From positions 2,014 to 60,732 of the forward strand of contig JAJBVT010000086.1 of NCBI GenBank assembly GCA_020859685.1: a stretch of DNA of 58,719 nt. Direction: 5' to 3'. The notes beneath the pieces are model-generated. The model searched no databases. It had not been told where the DNA came from and saw only the letters and a program-made list of their open reading frames with translations. Within the stretch, counting starts at the first letter, position 1; every line of letters starts with the position of its first letter. The translations under genes and the position numbers were made by a program. Below are positions 1 to 9,088 of this stretch, piece after piece. This DNA is from Rikenellaceae bacterium (GTDB lineage: Bacteria > Bacteroidota > Bacteroidia > Bacteroidales > Rikenellaceae).

Positions 1-481
1 CCCTTGCCGTTAAGAATGACATCTGTTCACTGTGTTCAGAATGACATCTCTGTTTAACTGCGTTCAGAATGGCATTTCTAATGTTGCTCGGTTCGGAATT
101 ACATCTTATCACCTTGTTCTCACCGCTTTGTAGGTACGCTGCCGTTTACGATATACGGAAATTGGAACGGTTTTGGATATGGGTGCGGTCGGAGCAGAAC
201 GGTAAGTGTACCCGGTCATCTCCCGCAGTTATGCCGAACGAAACCATATTGCGGACAAGGCGGGTATGTTAATTAAATAGGAAATTATGTCAATAAAAAA
301 GGCGGAAAAGAACAACGCTGGCGATTATTTGATATATTTGTTCCTATAAAAGATTCAAGGCAGACTTGAATTATCAGAATTGGATTCATGCCGTTCGCCG
401 ATTACCCCGTTGGCGAAACAACATATAGCATGATTTCGATTGCAACCAGATAACAATTTGATATAAATCCTCTAAACATCA
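1..481. other. Gene-free upstream region with short repeats
   Basis: No convincing gene is seen. The first 80 bases carry three spaced copies of a motif like TTCAGAATGACATCT (near 8, 38 and 64, the last with one change). This is the same CAGAATGACA core that ends the repeats at 21.3-21.8 kb, so the window probably opens in the tail of another such cluster. A TAtaTTTG at 333-340 resembles a Bacteroidota -7 box but has no TTTG at the expected upstream distance. It lies about 140 bases before the fimbrial gene and is only a candidate promoter. Confidence 0.5.
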
Positions 482-1861
482 ATGATTATGACCCCAAAAC
501 ATCTATTGGCAGCCGTTTTGTCGGTGGCGGTATTTATATCGTGTTCCAACAACGGCAACGAAGGCTCCGAACCGGAGACCAGTTCAAAGAAAGTACCGGT
601 GACCGTTACGGTCGAATTCCCGGACCTCGTTAATTCCCGGGCGGTAACGTTCCCCAACAGCAGCGGGCTTGCTACCGAAAAAGAGAGTCGATTGAACAAT
701 ATCGCGGTGTTCGTTTTTAACAACCAGAAACTTTTAGAGGCCTTCGACAGTGACGACCAGATTCGTTACGGAGGTTTTCAGGGAAGTACGGCGACATTCG
801 AATTTACGGTTTCAGTCGGCAGGATGTATGTTTTCGCCGTGGCCAACGTGCCGAAAAGCTACCTGTCGTATGCTACGGAGGGGATTTCGATGGACGAGTT
901 TTCCGAGGAGATACTTAAGTACGACCTCGAGGTACTGACCGGTAAAGATTTCCTTGACGTAGACCAGACCAATATAGATGCACTCCTGGCATACGAATCC
1001 CGCGGGTTCTTTATGACCTCGAAACTCGGCAGCTCCGGTACTATGGCCGAATTCTGGGCGCAGGATACGGACGATATTACCGTAAATACTTTCGAACTGG
1101 AACTGGAAAGGGCCGTGGCCAAAGTGGCCGTTGCGTTCGACCCCGAGAGCCAGCCGGAAGGCGAACTGACGGAGGTGCAATATATCGTCACCAATAACCC
1201 CGCATCGTTTTATGTGGTACAGCATTACAGCGGTTCGGCTCTGATTACTCCGAACTATTATGAGAACGATATAGACGATAACAACTATCAGGACCCGCTC
1301 GACGATTACCAGCCGGCAATACTTCCGGGTATGGCCGACAATAATAAGACCTGGACCTACTGTATGGAGAACAGTAACTTCCTTCCCAAGGAGGGTTCGG
1401 CCACAATGGCGATGATTAAAGGTAAATTCACACCCGCCACCTGGCTCAAAGCCGACGGCTCTTCCGGGGGTGCCGCGACTTCAGACGGTACTTTCTGGCG
1501 TGTTGCCACAGTAAGGGCCGACGGCACCAAAGCCCTCGACCCGGGCTATTATGAGGCAACTCCGGTGGGTGTGCCCGTTACGCCGGGAAGTGCGGACGAG
1601 ACCAAAGAGATACTTCAATACCCAAATGGTATCTGTTACTATCCGGTATGGCTCCGCAACCCTAACAGCGGCAATGAGAATAAATACACCGTAAAGCGTA
1701 ACAGCTACTATAAACTCACAATCGACAGCGTATCGGGTTCAGGCTGGAACGACCCGGACGAATCTATCGACCCGCCGACCCCGCTCGACCGTCAGGTGGA
1801 TATAGTGGTGAGCGTCTCCGTATCCAACTGGTCGACCATAGAGGACTCTCAAGGCTTATAA
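482..1861 (+). CDS. Mfa1-like major fimbrial subunit lipoprotein
   Basis: This 459-residue protein is probably the shaft subunit of a Bacteroidales type V (Mfa-type) fimbria, exported as a lipoprotein and assembled on the outer membrane. The N-terminus is a lipoprotein signal with Cys21 after VFISC. A second ATG at 488 would serve equally well. It is followed by a Thr/Val-rich beta region (VPVTVTVEFPD) and ends with VVSVSVSNWSTIED, a C-terminal pattern typical of Mfa1-family pilins, where the last strand is donated between subunits. The next two genes encode an anchor-like and a tip-like lipoprotein in the same orientation, which supports the fimbrial reading. The exact subfamily is uncertain because pilin sequences diverge strongly. 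Confidence 0.82.
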   Translation: MIMTPKHLLAAVLSVAVFISCSNNGNEGSEPETSSKKVPVTVTVEFPDLVNSRAVTFPNSSGLATEKESRLNNIAVFVFNNQKLLEAFDSDDQIRYGGFQGSTATFEFTVSVGRMYVFAVANVPKSYLSYATEGISMDEFSEEILKYDLEVLTGKDFLDVDQTNIDALLAYESRGFFMTSKLGSSGTMAEFWAQDTDDITVNTFELELERAVAKVAVAFDPESQPEGELTEVQYIVTNNPASFYVVQHYSGSALITPNYYENDIDDNNYQDPLDDYQPAILPGMADNNKTWTYCMENSNFLPKEGSATMAMIKGKFTPATWLKADGSSGGAATSDGTFWRVATVRADGTKALDPGYYEATPVGVPVTPGSADETKEILQYPNGICYYPVWLRNPNSGNENKYTVKRNSYYKLTIDSVSGSGWNDPDESIDPPTPLDRQVDIVVSVSVSNWSTIEDSQGL

Positions 1862-1944
1862 AAAGACAAACTTCCGGACTGAATATGCCGCTCCCTGCGG
1901 GGGGCGGCATATATCCGGATAAACCGTGGCCCATCGGCGTAATT

Positions 1945-2907
1945 ATGCCCTTTACCCTGAACAAAATAGTTGCGTTTACGTGCGCCGTATCGTTGCTGCT
2001 GCACTCCTGTATACGGGACGACGGGGATTGCCCCGACCCGGTGCCGGAAGAACCGGTGGTGGTTCTGCGGCTTTACTATATGCATAATATGGAGCAGGTC
2101 GACAGGTTCGGCGAGGAGGTAGCCCATACGTCGCTCTATATTTTCGACGGCGACGAACAGCTTCACAGCGTTACGGAACTGCCGACCGCGCAACTCGAGG
2201 ACGGCAACACCGTCGCCCTCGGACTGCCCGCGGGCGGTTATACCGTAGTGGCTTGGGGCAATACGCACACGGACGATTATGAGGTGACATGTGAGGGCAC
2301 CCTGCGGGAGATGACCACGTCTATGGCTTCGGATGCCGACGGCACCGTGCCTGTGCATCCGGGGCATATGTTCCATGCGCTGGCGCAGTTCGACCACGAC
2401 GGGGTGACCACGACCTATGCCGATGTTCCGATGGTGAAGAATACCAACCGGGTGGACGTTCTTATATACGGGCTGGAGCCGGATCCGCAGCAGGACCCTG
2501 GGGATATCGTCACCGTCTCGATACAGGGTACCAACGGGGTGTACGGGTACGACCGCTCGCTTCCCGGTTCCGATCCGTTGAAGTATAAGCCTGAATACGG
2601 CTATATCGATGACGACGGAGAGCAGGTGCCCGCGGCATCGTTCGTGGTGCAGCGTATCGTGGAGGACGGCGACCTGATGCTCAGTTCCGTACAACCCGGT
2701 TACCTGGAGCCTATGATAAATAAATCCCTGCCGGAACTTATCAAGGAGAACTACACGGGTTCCGATTTCGCCGACTACCTCGACCGGGAGGACCACTTTA
2801 CCGTGAGAATCGCCATGGAGAAGATGAAAGACGGCAGTTACGTGGTCGTCAGCATTCAGATAAATAACTGGGCGCCCATTATATATGACAATATTTCGGT
2901 GGGGTAG
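1945..2907 (+). CDS. FimB/Mfa2-family fimbrial anchor lipoprotein
   Basis: The protein belongs to the FimB/Mfa2 family, whose known members cap the base of the fimbria, anchor it in the outer membrane and limit its length. The frame is open from 1885, but the ATG at 1945 (MPFTLNKIVAF) places a standard lipoprotein signal at the N-terminus, with the lipidated Cys in LLLHSC about 20 residues in. The segment RVDVLIYG and the ending IQINNWAPI fit the two beta-sandwich domains of the family. It lies 83 bases after the shaft gene and 52 bases before the tip gene, so the three are probably one transcript. Confidence 0.8.
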   Translation: MPFTLNKIVAFTCAVSLLLHSCIRDDGDCPDPVPEEPVVVLRLYYMHNMEQVDRFGEEVAHTSLYIFDGDEQLHSVTELPTAQLEDGNTVALGLPAGGYTVVAWGNTHTDDYEVTCEGTLREMTTSMASDADGTVPVHPGHMFHALAQFDHDGVTTTYADVPMVKNTNRVDVLIYGLEPDPQQDPGDIVTVSIQGTNGVYGYDRSLPGSDPLKYKPEYGYIDDDGEQVPAASFVVQRIVEDGDLMLSSVQPGYLEPMINKSLPELIKENYTGSDFADYLDREDHFTVRIAMEKMKDGSYVVVSIQINNWAPIIYDNISVG

Positions 2908-2959
2908 GTCGGTGCCGCGGGTACCGTCCGGCGTTTTCACCCGATAAAACAACCATACG

Positions 2960-5900
2960 ATGTTCAGCATATCATCCCACAGAACCGCAACCCGTGTCGG
3001 GGGCCCTTTACGGACCCTTATGGCGGCGGTGTTGTCTATGTTTTACATGACCGGGTGTAATACCGACCCGGATGTGGTTACCGGCACGGAGGAGGACCGG
3101 GTGGATATGGAGGTGACAATGGACGTGCCTCTTGCGGAGACCCCGAACTCGCGGGCGATGAGCGAAAGTGACGAATCGACGGTGCAGGTCGTGGATGTGC
3201 TGGTGTTCCGCGTAGAAGGTTCGGTGGAGACCTTCGCCTACCGTGCGCACGAAACCACCGTACCGACCTTTACCGGCCAGAACACCATGAAATTCACCGT
3301 GTCGCTCAAAAGGAGTGAAGCCGGTGAACAATACAGGCTGGTACTGCTGGCGAACCTTCGGCAGGAGGTCGACCTGGCGATGCAGTCGGTGGCCCAAGGT
3401 GACCTGAAGGAGGACGTGCTTGCCCGTATAGAGTTTTCGCACAGCGAGCCTTGGCCCGTGTCGGGGCAGGGAATGCGCTACATTCCTATGTGGGGAGAGA
3501 CCGCCGGGTATACGGCAATCGAACGTTCGACGACCCTTAACAGTTTCGGGGGTACGATATATATGCTGCGCGCGCTGGCACGGGTGGACGTGGTGCTGAA
3601 TATCGAATCGGGGGACGATAAACCCCGTTTCGAAATGAGCCGGATTAAGGTTTACAATCCGTTGACGACCCATGCGGCGGTGCCGGATGCCGCGGCGGGT
3701 TTCGACCTGACCGGAATGAAAGTGACCGCTCCGACCGTTGTATCCGGTCAGGTAATAGACCCTCCGCTCGAATACAGCGTTGCGGGAACAAAGATAGAGA
3801 GGGAAATCTACATAGGGGAGGCCGCAAACAGCCTCGCCGGCTCCGAGGACAACGTGTGCCTTCTTATCGAGGGATACTACACCGCGCCGGGCGAGACGTT
3901 GAATACCACTTCGCCGACCTGGTACCGGGTAGACTTCCGGGTGCCGGGGGCCACCGACCCGCAGGCGCGGATGGATATTCTGCGGAACCACCTCTACCAG
4001 ATAAATATTATCCATGTCGGAGGGGCGGGCGATGAGGACGAGGAGGAGGCGTTCCGCCGCGGACCCTACGATATGGAGACCGAGATTATAGTCTGGTCGG
4101 ACGGGATGCTGACCGATGTGGTGTGGCTCGGGCCGTACTACCTTGCCGTGAGCCGGAACTCGATCGATGTGCCGGGCGACGCGCACACCGAGTCGTTCTA
4201 CGTAAAGACCAACTACCCGGACGGGTGGAAGGCCGCGGTGACAGAGGGCGCCGCGTGGCTCGGGGGGCTTAACCCCTCATCGTCGCCTAATCTCGAGGTG
4301 AGCGAAGAGCTGGAATTTACGGTAGAGCAGAACGACGAACCGGACGTTCGCACCGGCAGGATACTCGTTTCGTGCGGCAGCGCCCTGAGTCTCGACGTGG
4401 AGGTCAATCAGTATACTTACGAAGAATCGGAGTTGTCGCTGATAATACTCGAGGTGACCGATTTTGACGGGACTGTCGGCAGTAAGGAGCTGGAGGAAAT
4501 AATATGGCTGGGAGGAGTGCATTTTGTGGAGAATCCGACCCTGAAGGGGTTCCACATAGATTGGCTCCCCTCGTGGGCGGACTGCAATATGATAAAGGAC
4601 ACGGCTGGAACCTATGAAGTATTACAGGTGACCTGGATTCGGGAGGAAGGCGCTGCTAGAACACCGATAGAACATTTCGATGAAATGGTGATACCGCCCA
4701 CCGACTACGGTTATACTTTCCATTTGACACCGACGCGATTCACTAATTCGGAAATCAATGAAGACCCGTTCCTCGAAAGGTCGACCAATTATTATTTTAC
4801 GGTCATTGACAACGGGGAGCTCGTATCGAAAACCATACGGCTGAGGCAGGTACATTATAACCTGATAGCCGATGTGGAGGAGAACTATCTGCTCGACGGC
4901 TCGGATTACTCGTTTAAGGTCAGGGCCAACCGCGACTGGACGGTAAAGAGCGTTTCGGGCGATACGGACCTCGTTACGGTACATACCACGGCCGGCACGG
5001 CAGAAAAGACCACGGGAACCGACTTCTTTTTCACTGTAAACGACGAACAGGACAAGGCCGGTGCGGTGACCGTGACGTTCTCCTATACGGGAGAAGTAGG
5101 GGACCTTATGGGAGAGCCCGGTTATGAATACACCACGGATGTGGTGATAAACCTTATTTCGGACGGTGGAAACAACGGAGACGACGGGGACAGATTCCTC
5201 GGCGGAGAGGCCAACTGTTATATCCTGCACCCTAACGGGCAGGCGGTGGTTATACCCGTATCGCAGGCCAATAAGGGCGTAGACGAGCGTATAGGTGCTA
5301 ATACGGAACTGGAACCGGAATTTATCTGGACGGACAACCCGAACGGTATGAGTGCCGCGGGGGCGGTCAGCCGGGCGGAGGTGGTCGGGTCGGGTCCCGA
5401 GGCGACCCTTATCGTCTGGCCGGGGTCCGGCGACGGTAATGCCGTGGTAGCGGTGAAGGATAAAAGCGCCGGAACGATTCTCTGGAGCTGGCACCTCTGG
5501 GTCAGCGATTTCAACCCGAATTACGAAGCGAACGATTTCTACGGATTCAGCGTCTATGAGTTCCTCGACCGCAACCTCGGCGCGTTGAGCGAGGACCCGA
5601 CGGACTATCGGTCGCAGGGATTGTTCTATCAATGGGGCCGTAAAGACCCGTTCCCGTACGCTAACGGGGTGGGGTCGAGCTCTTTTATTACAATCTACGA
5701 TGCCGATGGGACTCCGCTGGATTTTCCGGGGAGTTTTAAAACGTCAACAAATAACGGGATAATGCTGGACTATTCGATAGAAAATCCACTCCATTATATA
5801 ACCTATTCCACCTCGTCCGATTGGTATAGTACGGATTACACAGCGGGTTCCTCGGAAGTCAGGCGCAAAATGTGGCATCCGGGGAATACTTTGGAGGATG

Positions 5901-6271
5901 TTACGAAAGGTGCGTATGATCCATGCCCGGACGGCTGGAGGGTTGTTCCGGGGGATTCCGGAGGTAACCCTGTATGGTATAACCTTTTCACGGCACGTAC
6001 ACATCTTTCCGGTTATAGCGAAGTAAATGGAAATGTACCGGGGTGGGGATATGCCGATCTTGGAGTGTGGCCACATTCGAGTTACATAAATGGAGGAAGC
6101 GTCGCCTTTGTTGCCGGAAATAATCAGGGTTATTATTGGACGGCCAATTCCAACAGTTGGAGTTCCACCGGCTCTCTTTATGTCGGCTTTTTGCCTGCAA
6201 CTACTGAAATAGCGAATGACTTCGACCGCCGCCACGCTCTCTCGGTGCGCTGTATGCGAAAAGTAGAGTAA
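2960..6271 (+). CDS. Fimbrial tip-like lipoprotein with BACON and FISUMP domains
   Basis: This 1103-residue protein begins with a lipoprotein signal (Cys33 in YMTGC). An N-terminal fimbrillin-like half follows (residues about 40-385, with VVDVLVFR and a maturation-like stretch). A BACON domain covers about 395-480 (SRNSIDVPG...WKAAVTEGAAWL) and a second BACON-like segment about 635-710. The C-terminal domain, about 740-1103, is of the Fibrobacter succinogenes major paralogous type, with FLDRNLGA, FYQWGRKDPF, DPCPDGWRV and a final LSVRCMR. BACON and FISUMP domains are associated with carbohydrate or mucin contact, so an adhesive tip role is the best inference. It is the last gene of the fimbrial operon, and its stop codon lies in a 27-bp tandem duplication. 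Confidence 0.75.
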   Translation: MFSISSHRTATRVGGPLRTLMAAVLSMFYMTGCNTDPDVVTGTEEDRVDMEVTMDVPLAETPNSRAMSESDESTVQVVDVLVFRVEGSVETFAYRAHETTVPTFTGQNTMKFTVSLKRSEAGEQYRLVLLANLRQEVDLAMQSVAQGDLKEDVLARIEFSHSEPWPVSGQGMRYIPMWGETAGYTAIERSTTLNSFGGTIYMLRALARVDVVLNIESGDDKPRFEMSRIKVYNPLTTHAAVPDAAAGFDLTGMKVTAPTVVSGQVIDPPLEYSVAGTKIEREIYIGEAANSLAGSEDNVCLLIEGYYTAPGETLNTTSPTWYRVDFRVPGATDPQARMDILRNHLYQINIIHVGGAGDEDEEEAFRRGPYDMETEIIVWSDGMLTDVVWLGPYYLAVSRNSIDVPGDAHTESFYVKTNYPDGWKAAVTEGAAWLGGLNPSSSPNLEVSEELEFTVEQNDEPDVRTGRILVSCGSALSLDVEVNQYTYEESELSLIILEVTDFDGTVGSKELEEIIWLGGVHFVENPTLKGFHIDWLPSWADCNMIKDTAGTYEVLQVTWIREEGAARTPIEHFDEMVIPPTDYGYTFHLTPTRFTNSEINEDPFLERSTNYYFTVIDNGELVSKTIRLRQVHYNLIADVEENYLLDGSDYSFKVRANRDWTVKSVSGDTDLVTVHTTAGTAEKTTGTDFFFTVNDEQDKAGAVTVTFSYTGEVGDLMGEPGYEYTTDVVINLISDGGNNGDDGDRFLGGEANCYILHPNGQAVVIPVSQANKGVDERIGANTELEPEFIWTDNPNGMSAAGAVSRAEVVGSGPEATLIVWPGSGDGNAVVAVKDKSAGTILWSWHLWVSDFNPNYEANDFYGFSVYEFLDRNLGALSEDPTDYRSQGLFYQWGRKDPFPYANGVGSSSFITIYDADGTPLDFPGSFKTSTNNGIMLDYSIENPLHYITYSTSSDWYSTDYTAGSSEVRRKMWHPGNTLEDVTKGAYDPCPDGWRVVPGDSGGNPVWYNLFTARTHLSGYSEVNGNVPGWGYADLGVWPHSSYINGGSVAFVAGNNQGYYWTANSNSWSSTGSLYVGFLPATTEIANDFDRRHALSVRCMRKVE

Positions 6272-6322
6272 TATTAAATATCAGATGGAGTAAATTAATA
6301 TTAAATATCAGATGGAGTAAAT
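6269..6322 (+). repeat. Perfect 27-bp tandem duplication over a stop codon
   Basis: Two identical 27-bp units (6269-6295 and 6296-6322) stand head to tail. The first begins with the TAA stop of the tip gene. The units are AT-rich (TAATATTAAATATCAGATGG...), unlike the flanking GC-rich sequence. The terminator hairpin follows at once. Confidence 0.9.
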
Positions 6323-6326
6323 TAGG

Positions 6327-6350
6327 GGCCGGACTTGTTCCGGCCTCTTT
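6327..6350 (+). terminator. Terminator of the fimbrial operon
   Basis: A 7-bp perfect stem GGCCGGA/TCCGGCC with a 5-base loop (CTTGT) is followed by TCTTTC. It lies 56 bases after the tip gene stop. The T-run is short, so the termination strength is uncertain. Confidence 0.65.
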
Positions 6351-6438
6351 CGTGAGGGGCCTATCTGGGTGTAATCATATGTAAATAAAAAATCACAACC
6401 GTAATCAATCGATTTTTAGTTGTGATTTTGGTATTCGG

Positions 6439-6509
6439 AGGTCTGAAGCGGATTCGAACCGCTGTACGAGGTTTTGCAGACCTCTGCCTAGCCACTCGGC
6501 CATCAGACC
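6439..6509 (-). tRNA. tRNA-Cys (GCA)
   Basis: Read on the minus strand this is a 71-nt cloverleaf. The acceptor is GGTCTGA pairing with TCAGACC, with discriminator T. The anticodon loop contains CTGCAAA (anticodon GCA), and the T-arm is AGCGG-TTCGAAT-CCGCT. A CCA end is not encoded. The length and the small variable loop fit bacterial tRNA-Cys. Confidence 0.95.
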
Positions 6510-6696
6510 ATATTCTTGCCGGTATAATCTCCCGGCTCCGTCCAACCCGCCGGAAGTTCATCCCACTGTCGCCGAAACTACACGTAGTAGGGCGGATTAG
6601 AGCAGGGCAAATATAGTAATTATATCTTTACCGGAAAAATTAAAAATTCCACCTGAGCTTTTTTTATCCGCCCGGATGGTATTATATTGCAGGTTC

Positions 6697-8202
6697 ATGA
6701 CAACGGATGCCACCGCAATAATATTGGATGAAATAGCTCTCTCGCTCCATAAAGAGCTGGGGGTTAAGCCTATATGCCGTCTTTTGGAGGTATTCGGGGA
6801 TGCCGGTCGGGTTTTCTCGGCCGCACGGGAAGAACTGGTGGAGTTGGCCGGTCTACGCCCCGGAAGCGCGGCGTCCCTACTGACCAAACCGTATCACCGT
6901 CAGGCCGTTGCCGAAATGGAATATTGCCGAAGGAACGGCATAACACCGGTCGGTGTCTCCTCGCCGTTCTATCCGCCGCTGCTCCGGGAATGCTGCGATT
7001 TCCCGCCGGTACTCTACACGATGGGCAATCCTGAAGCGCTGACGGCCGATATGCTCGCGGTGGTGGGTACGCGTAAGATTACGCCTTACGGTTCGGTGGT
7101 TTGCGATAAGCTGGTCGGAGGTCTTGCGTCGGACGGATACCGGATAACAGTTGTCAGCGGGCTTGCTTACGGAGTGGATGCCACGGCCCACAGGGCGGCG
7201 CTGGCAAACGGCCTGCCCACTGTGGCCGTACTCGGGAACAGCCTGCCGGGGATTTATCCGGCCGACAATACCGGACTGGCGAGGAAAATTGTGGAGAGGG
7301 GCGGATGCGTGGTTACCGAGTACGATTCGGGGTCGCAGACACGGCGGACCAATTTCGTGGCCCGTAACCGGATAATAGCCGGTATGAGCCGCGGAACGTT
7401 GGTGGTGGAGAGCCCACGCAAGGGCGGTTCGATGATTACGGCCGAGATAGCTTCGGGTTACTACCGGCTGGTAATGGCCGTTCCGGGAAGAATTACAGAC
7501 GATAATTCCGCCGGGACGAATTATCTTATCCGCACTCTCGGTGCGGTGGCAGTGACCGGGGCGGCGGACATCGCCATGGAGATGGAGCTGGATAAACCTG
7601 CGCCGTCCGGCGTCCGTTCCGGCACTCCGGTCGGAAGGGCAAATAGGGCTGGGACAGGGTTCAACGGTCCGTCAGTAAATACCCCTTCGGCAGTATCCGC
7701 CGGTCCGATAGTAGAAAACCGGGGTAGCGTTGCAGTATCGGACGGGCCGGTTGCAGAGAACCCTTCCACTCATACATACTCCAACGCCCCGGTAGTAATG
7801 ACCCCTCGGGCTGACCCCAATGTCCCGGCAAAAACGCCCCCTCGGATTGACCCCATTGTCCCGGACATAAATCGATTAAACGGATTACTCCCGGTTGACG
7901 GCGGCGCCTATTCCGGCCAACCGATATCCGATAACCCGGGAGCACGCAATCCAACCCTGGGTAATCCTGCTTCGGGAACCCTCCCACCAATTCCTCCGGA
8001 CTCCGAAGCGCCGTCAGACCTCGTGTCGGGAGATAAGGCGCGGATTTTGGAGCACATTGTGGCGTGTGACGGTGCGGGGGTCGATATGCTGGTGGAGAGG
8101 ACGGGAATTGCTGCACAGGCCATCCTCGCCATGTTGTTCGAACTGGAACTCGCGGGTATGGTCCGGAAATCCCCCGGCGGGACTTATATAAAAATCCGAT
8201 AG
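6697..8202 (+). CDS. dprA: DNA-processing protein DprA with long linker
   Basis: DprA binds single-stranded DNA and loads RecA during natural transformation. The Rossmann core is clear: VVGTRKITPYG, SGLAYGVDATAHRAAL, and FVARNRIIAGMSRGTLVVES followed by KGGSMITAEIA. A C-terminal winged helix (about the last 60 residues, GDKARILEHI...GTYIKI) matches the DprA_WH domain. Between them lie about 130 residues of Pro/Ser/Asn/Gly-rich low-complexity sequence, making the protein about 500 residues where the family is usually near 370. The frame opens at 6676, but the ATG at 6697 (MTTDATAI) gives the normal N-terminus. The next gene starts 2 bases after the stop, which indicates translational coupling with the TatD-family nuclease. 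Confidence 0.92.
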   Translation: MTTDATAIILDEIALSLHKELGVKPICRLLEVFGDAGRVFSAAREELVELAGLRPGSAASLLTKPYHRQAVAEMEYCRRNGITPVGVSSPFYPPLLRECCDFPPVLYTMGNPEALTADMLAVVGTRKITPYGSVVCDKLVGGLASDGYRITVVSGLAYGVDATAHRAALANGLPTVAVLGNSLPGIYPADNTGLARKIVERGGCVVTEYDSGSQTRRTNFVARNRIIAGMSRGTLVVESPRKGGSMITAEIASGYYRLVMAVPGRITDDNSAGTNYLIRTLGAVAVTGAADIAMEMELDKPAPSGVRSGTPVGRANRAGTGFNGPSVNTPSAVSAGPIVENRGSVAVSDGPVAENPSTHTYSNAPVVMTPRADPNVPAKTPPRIDPIVPDINRLNGLLPVDGGAYSGQPISDNPGARNPTLGNPASGTLPPIPPDSEAPSDLVSGDKARILEHIVACDGAGVDMLVERTGIAAQAILAMLFELELAGMVRKSPGGTYIKIR

Positions 8203-8204
8203 TT

Positions 8205-8996
8205 ATGCTGATAGATACTCATTCCCATCTCTACTCCGATTCCTTCGACGGCGACCGGGAAGAGGCCGTGGGGCGTGCCGCGGAGAACGGTGTCGGGAAG
8301 ATTATCCTCCCGGCCATCGACTCGGCAAGCCATGCGCCGCTGCTGGCCATGTGCGGCGATTATCCGGATATGTGTTATCCCCTGATGGGGCTGCATCCCA
8401 CTTCGGTAAACGACAATCCCCGTTGGCGGGACGAACTGGCGACGGTAGAAAAATTCGTCCGCACCCACGCCGCCGGCGAGGGCCCCCGGTTTTACGGTAT
8501 CGGCGAGGTCGGGATGGACCTCTACTGGAGCCGCGATTATGAAACCGAGCAGGAAGAGGCTTTCCGGTTTCAGGTAGAGTTGGCGCTTGAATTTTCGCTT
8601 CCCGTTATCATACACACCCGCGAGGCGTGGTCTGCCATGAGGCGCATACTCGGTTCGTACCGGGGCAGGGGTTTGAGGGGAATTATGCACTCGTTCTCCG
8701 GAACCCTGGAGGACTACCGGTTTATCCTCGGCTGCGGGGACTTTTTGTTCGGCGTCGGCGGCCCCGTAACATATAATAAATCGGCCCTCGCCGAGATTCT
8801 GCCGTATATGGAACTGAGCCATCTGGTGTTGGAGACCGACAGCCCGTATCTGCCTCCGGTACCCCTGCGGGGTAAACGGAACGAGAGTTCCTATATCGTT
8901 TACATTCGCGACAAGGTGGCCGAAATCACGGGTTTGAGCTGCGCCGAAGTGACGGAAACGACCACCGCCAATGCCCGTAGAATGTTCGGAATCTGA
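8205..8996 (+). CDS. TatD-family metal-dependent DNase
   Basis: This 263-residue TIM-barrel hydrolase belongs to the TatD family of metal-dependent deoxyribonucleases. Visible metal-site motifs are DTHSHLY at residues 4-10, GEVGMDLYW, PVIIHTREAW, IMHSFSG and VLETDSPYL near the C-terminus, all in family order and at full length. It starts 2 bases after dprA, so the two are probably co-translated, and both act on DNA. The exact substrate of this paralogue cannot be told from sequence. Confidence 0.93.
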   Translation: MLIDTHSHLYSDSFDGDREEAVGRAAENGVGKIILPAIDSASHAPLLAMCGDYPDMCYPLMGLHPTSVNDNPRWRDELATVEKFVRTHAAGEGPRFYGIGEVGMDLYWSRDYETEQEEAFRFQVELALEFSLPVIIHTREAWSAMRRILGSYRGRGLRGIMHSFSGTLEDYRFILGCGDFLFGVGGPVTYNKSALAEILPYMELSHLVLETDSPYLPPVPLRGKRNESSYIVYIRDKVAEITGLSCAEVTETTTANARRMFGI

Positions 8997-9067
8997 ACGG
9001 CCGCGTATATTGTAAAATATTTCTCTGCCGAAACGTTTTGCCGGACCGGGATTGCGGCCGGGTTGAT

Positions 9068-9075
9068 TATCTTTG
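9068..9075 (+). promoter_or_regulatory. Candidate -7 box for the asparaginase gene
   Basis: TATCTTTG matches the Bacteroidota -7 consensus TAnnTTTG and lies 13 bases before the chosen ATG of the asparaginase gene. This implies a very short leader. No TTTG stands at the ideal upstream distance, the nearest being at 9037-9040, so support rests on the -7 box alone. Confidence 0.45.
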
Positions 9076-9088
9076 CAAACAAAAACGG

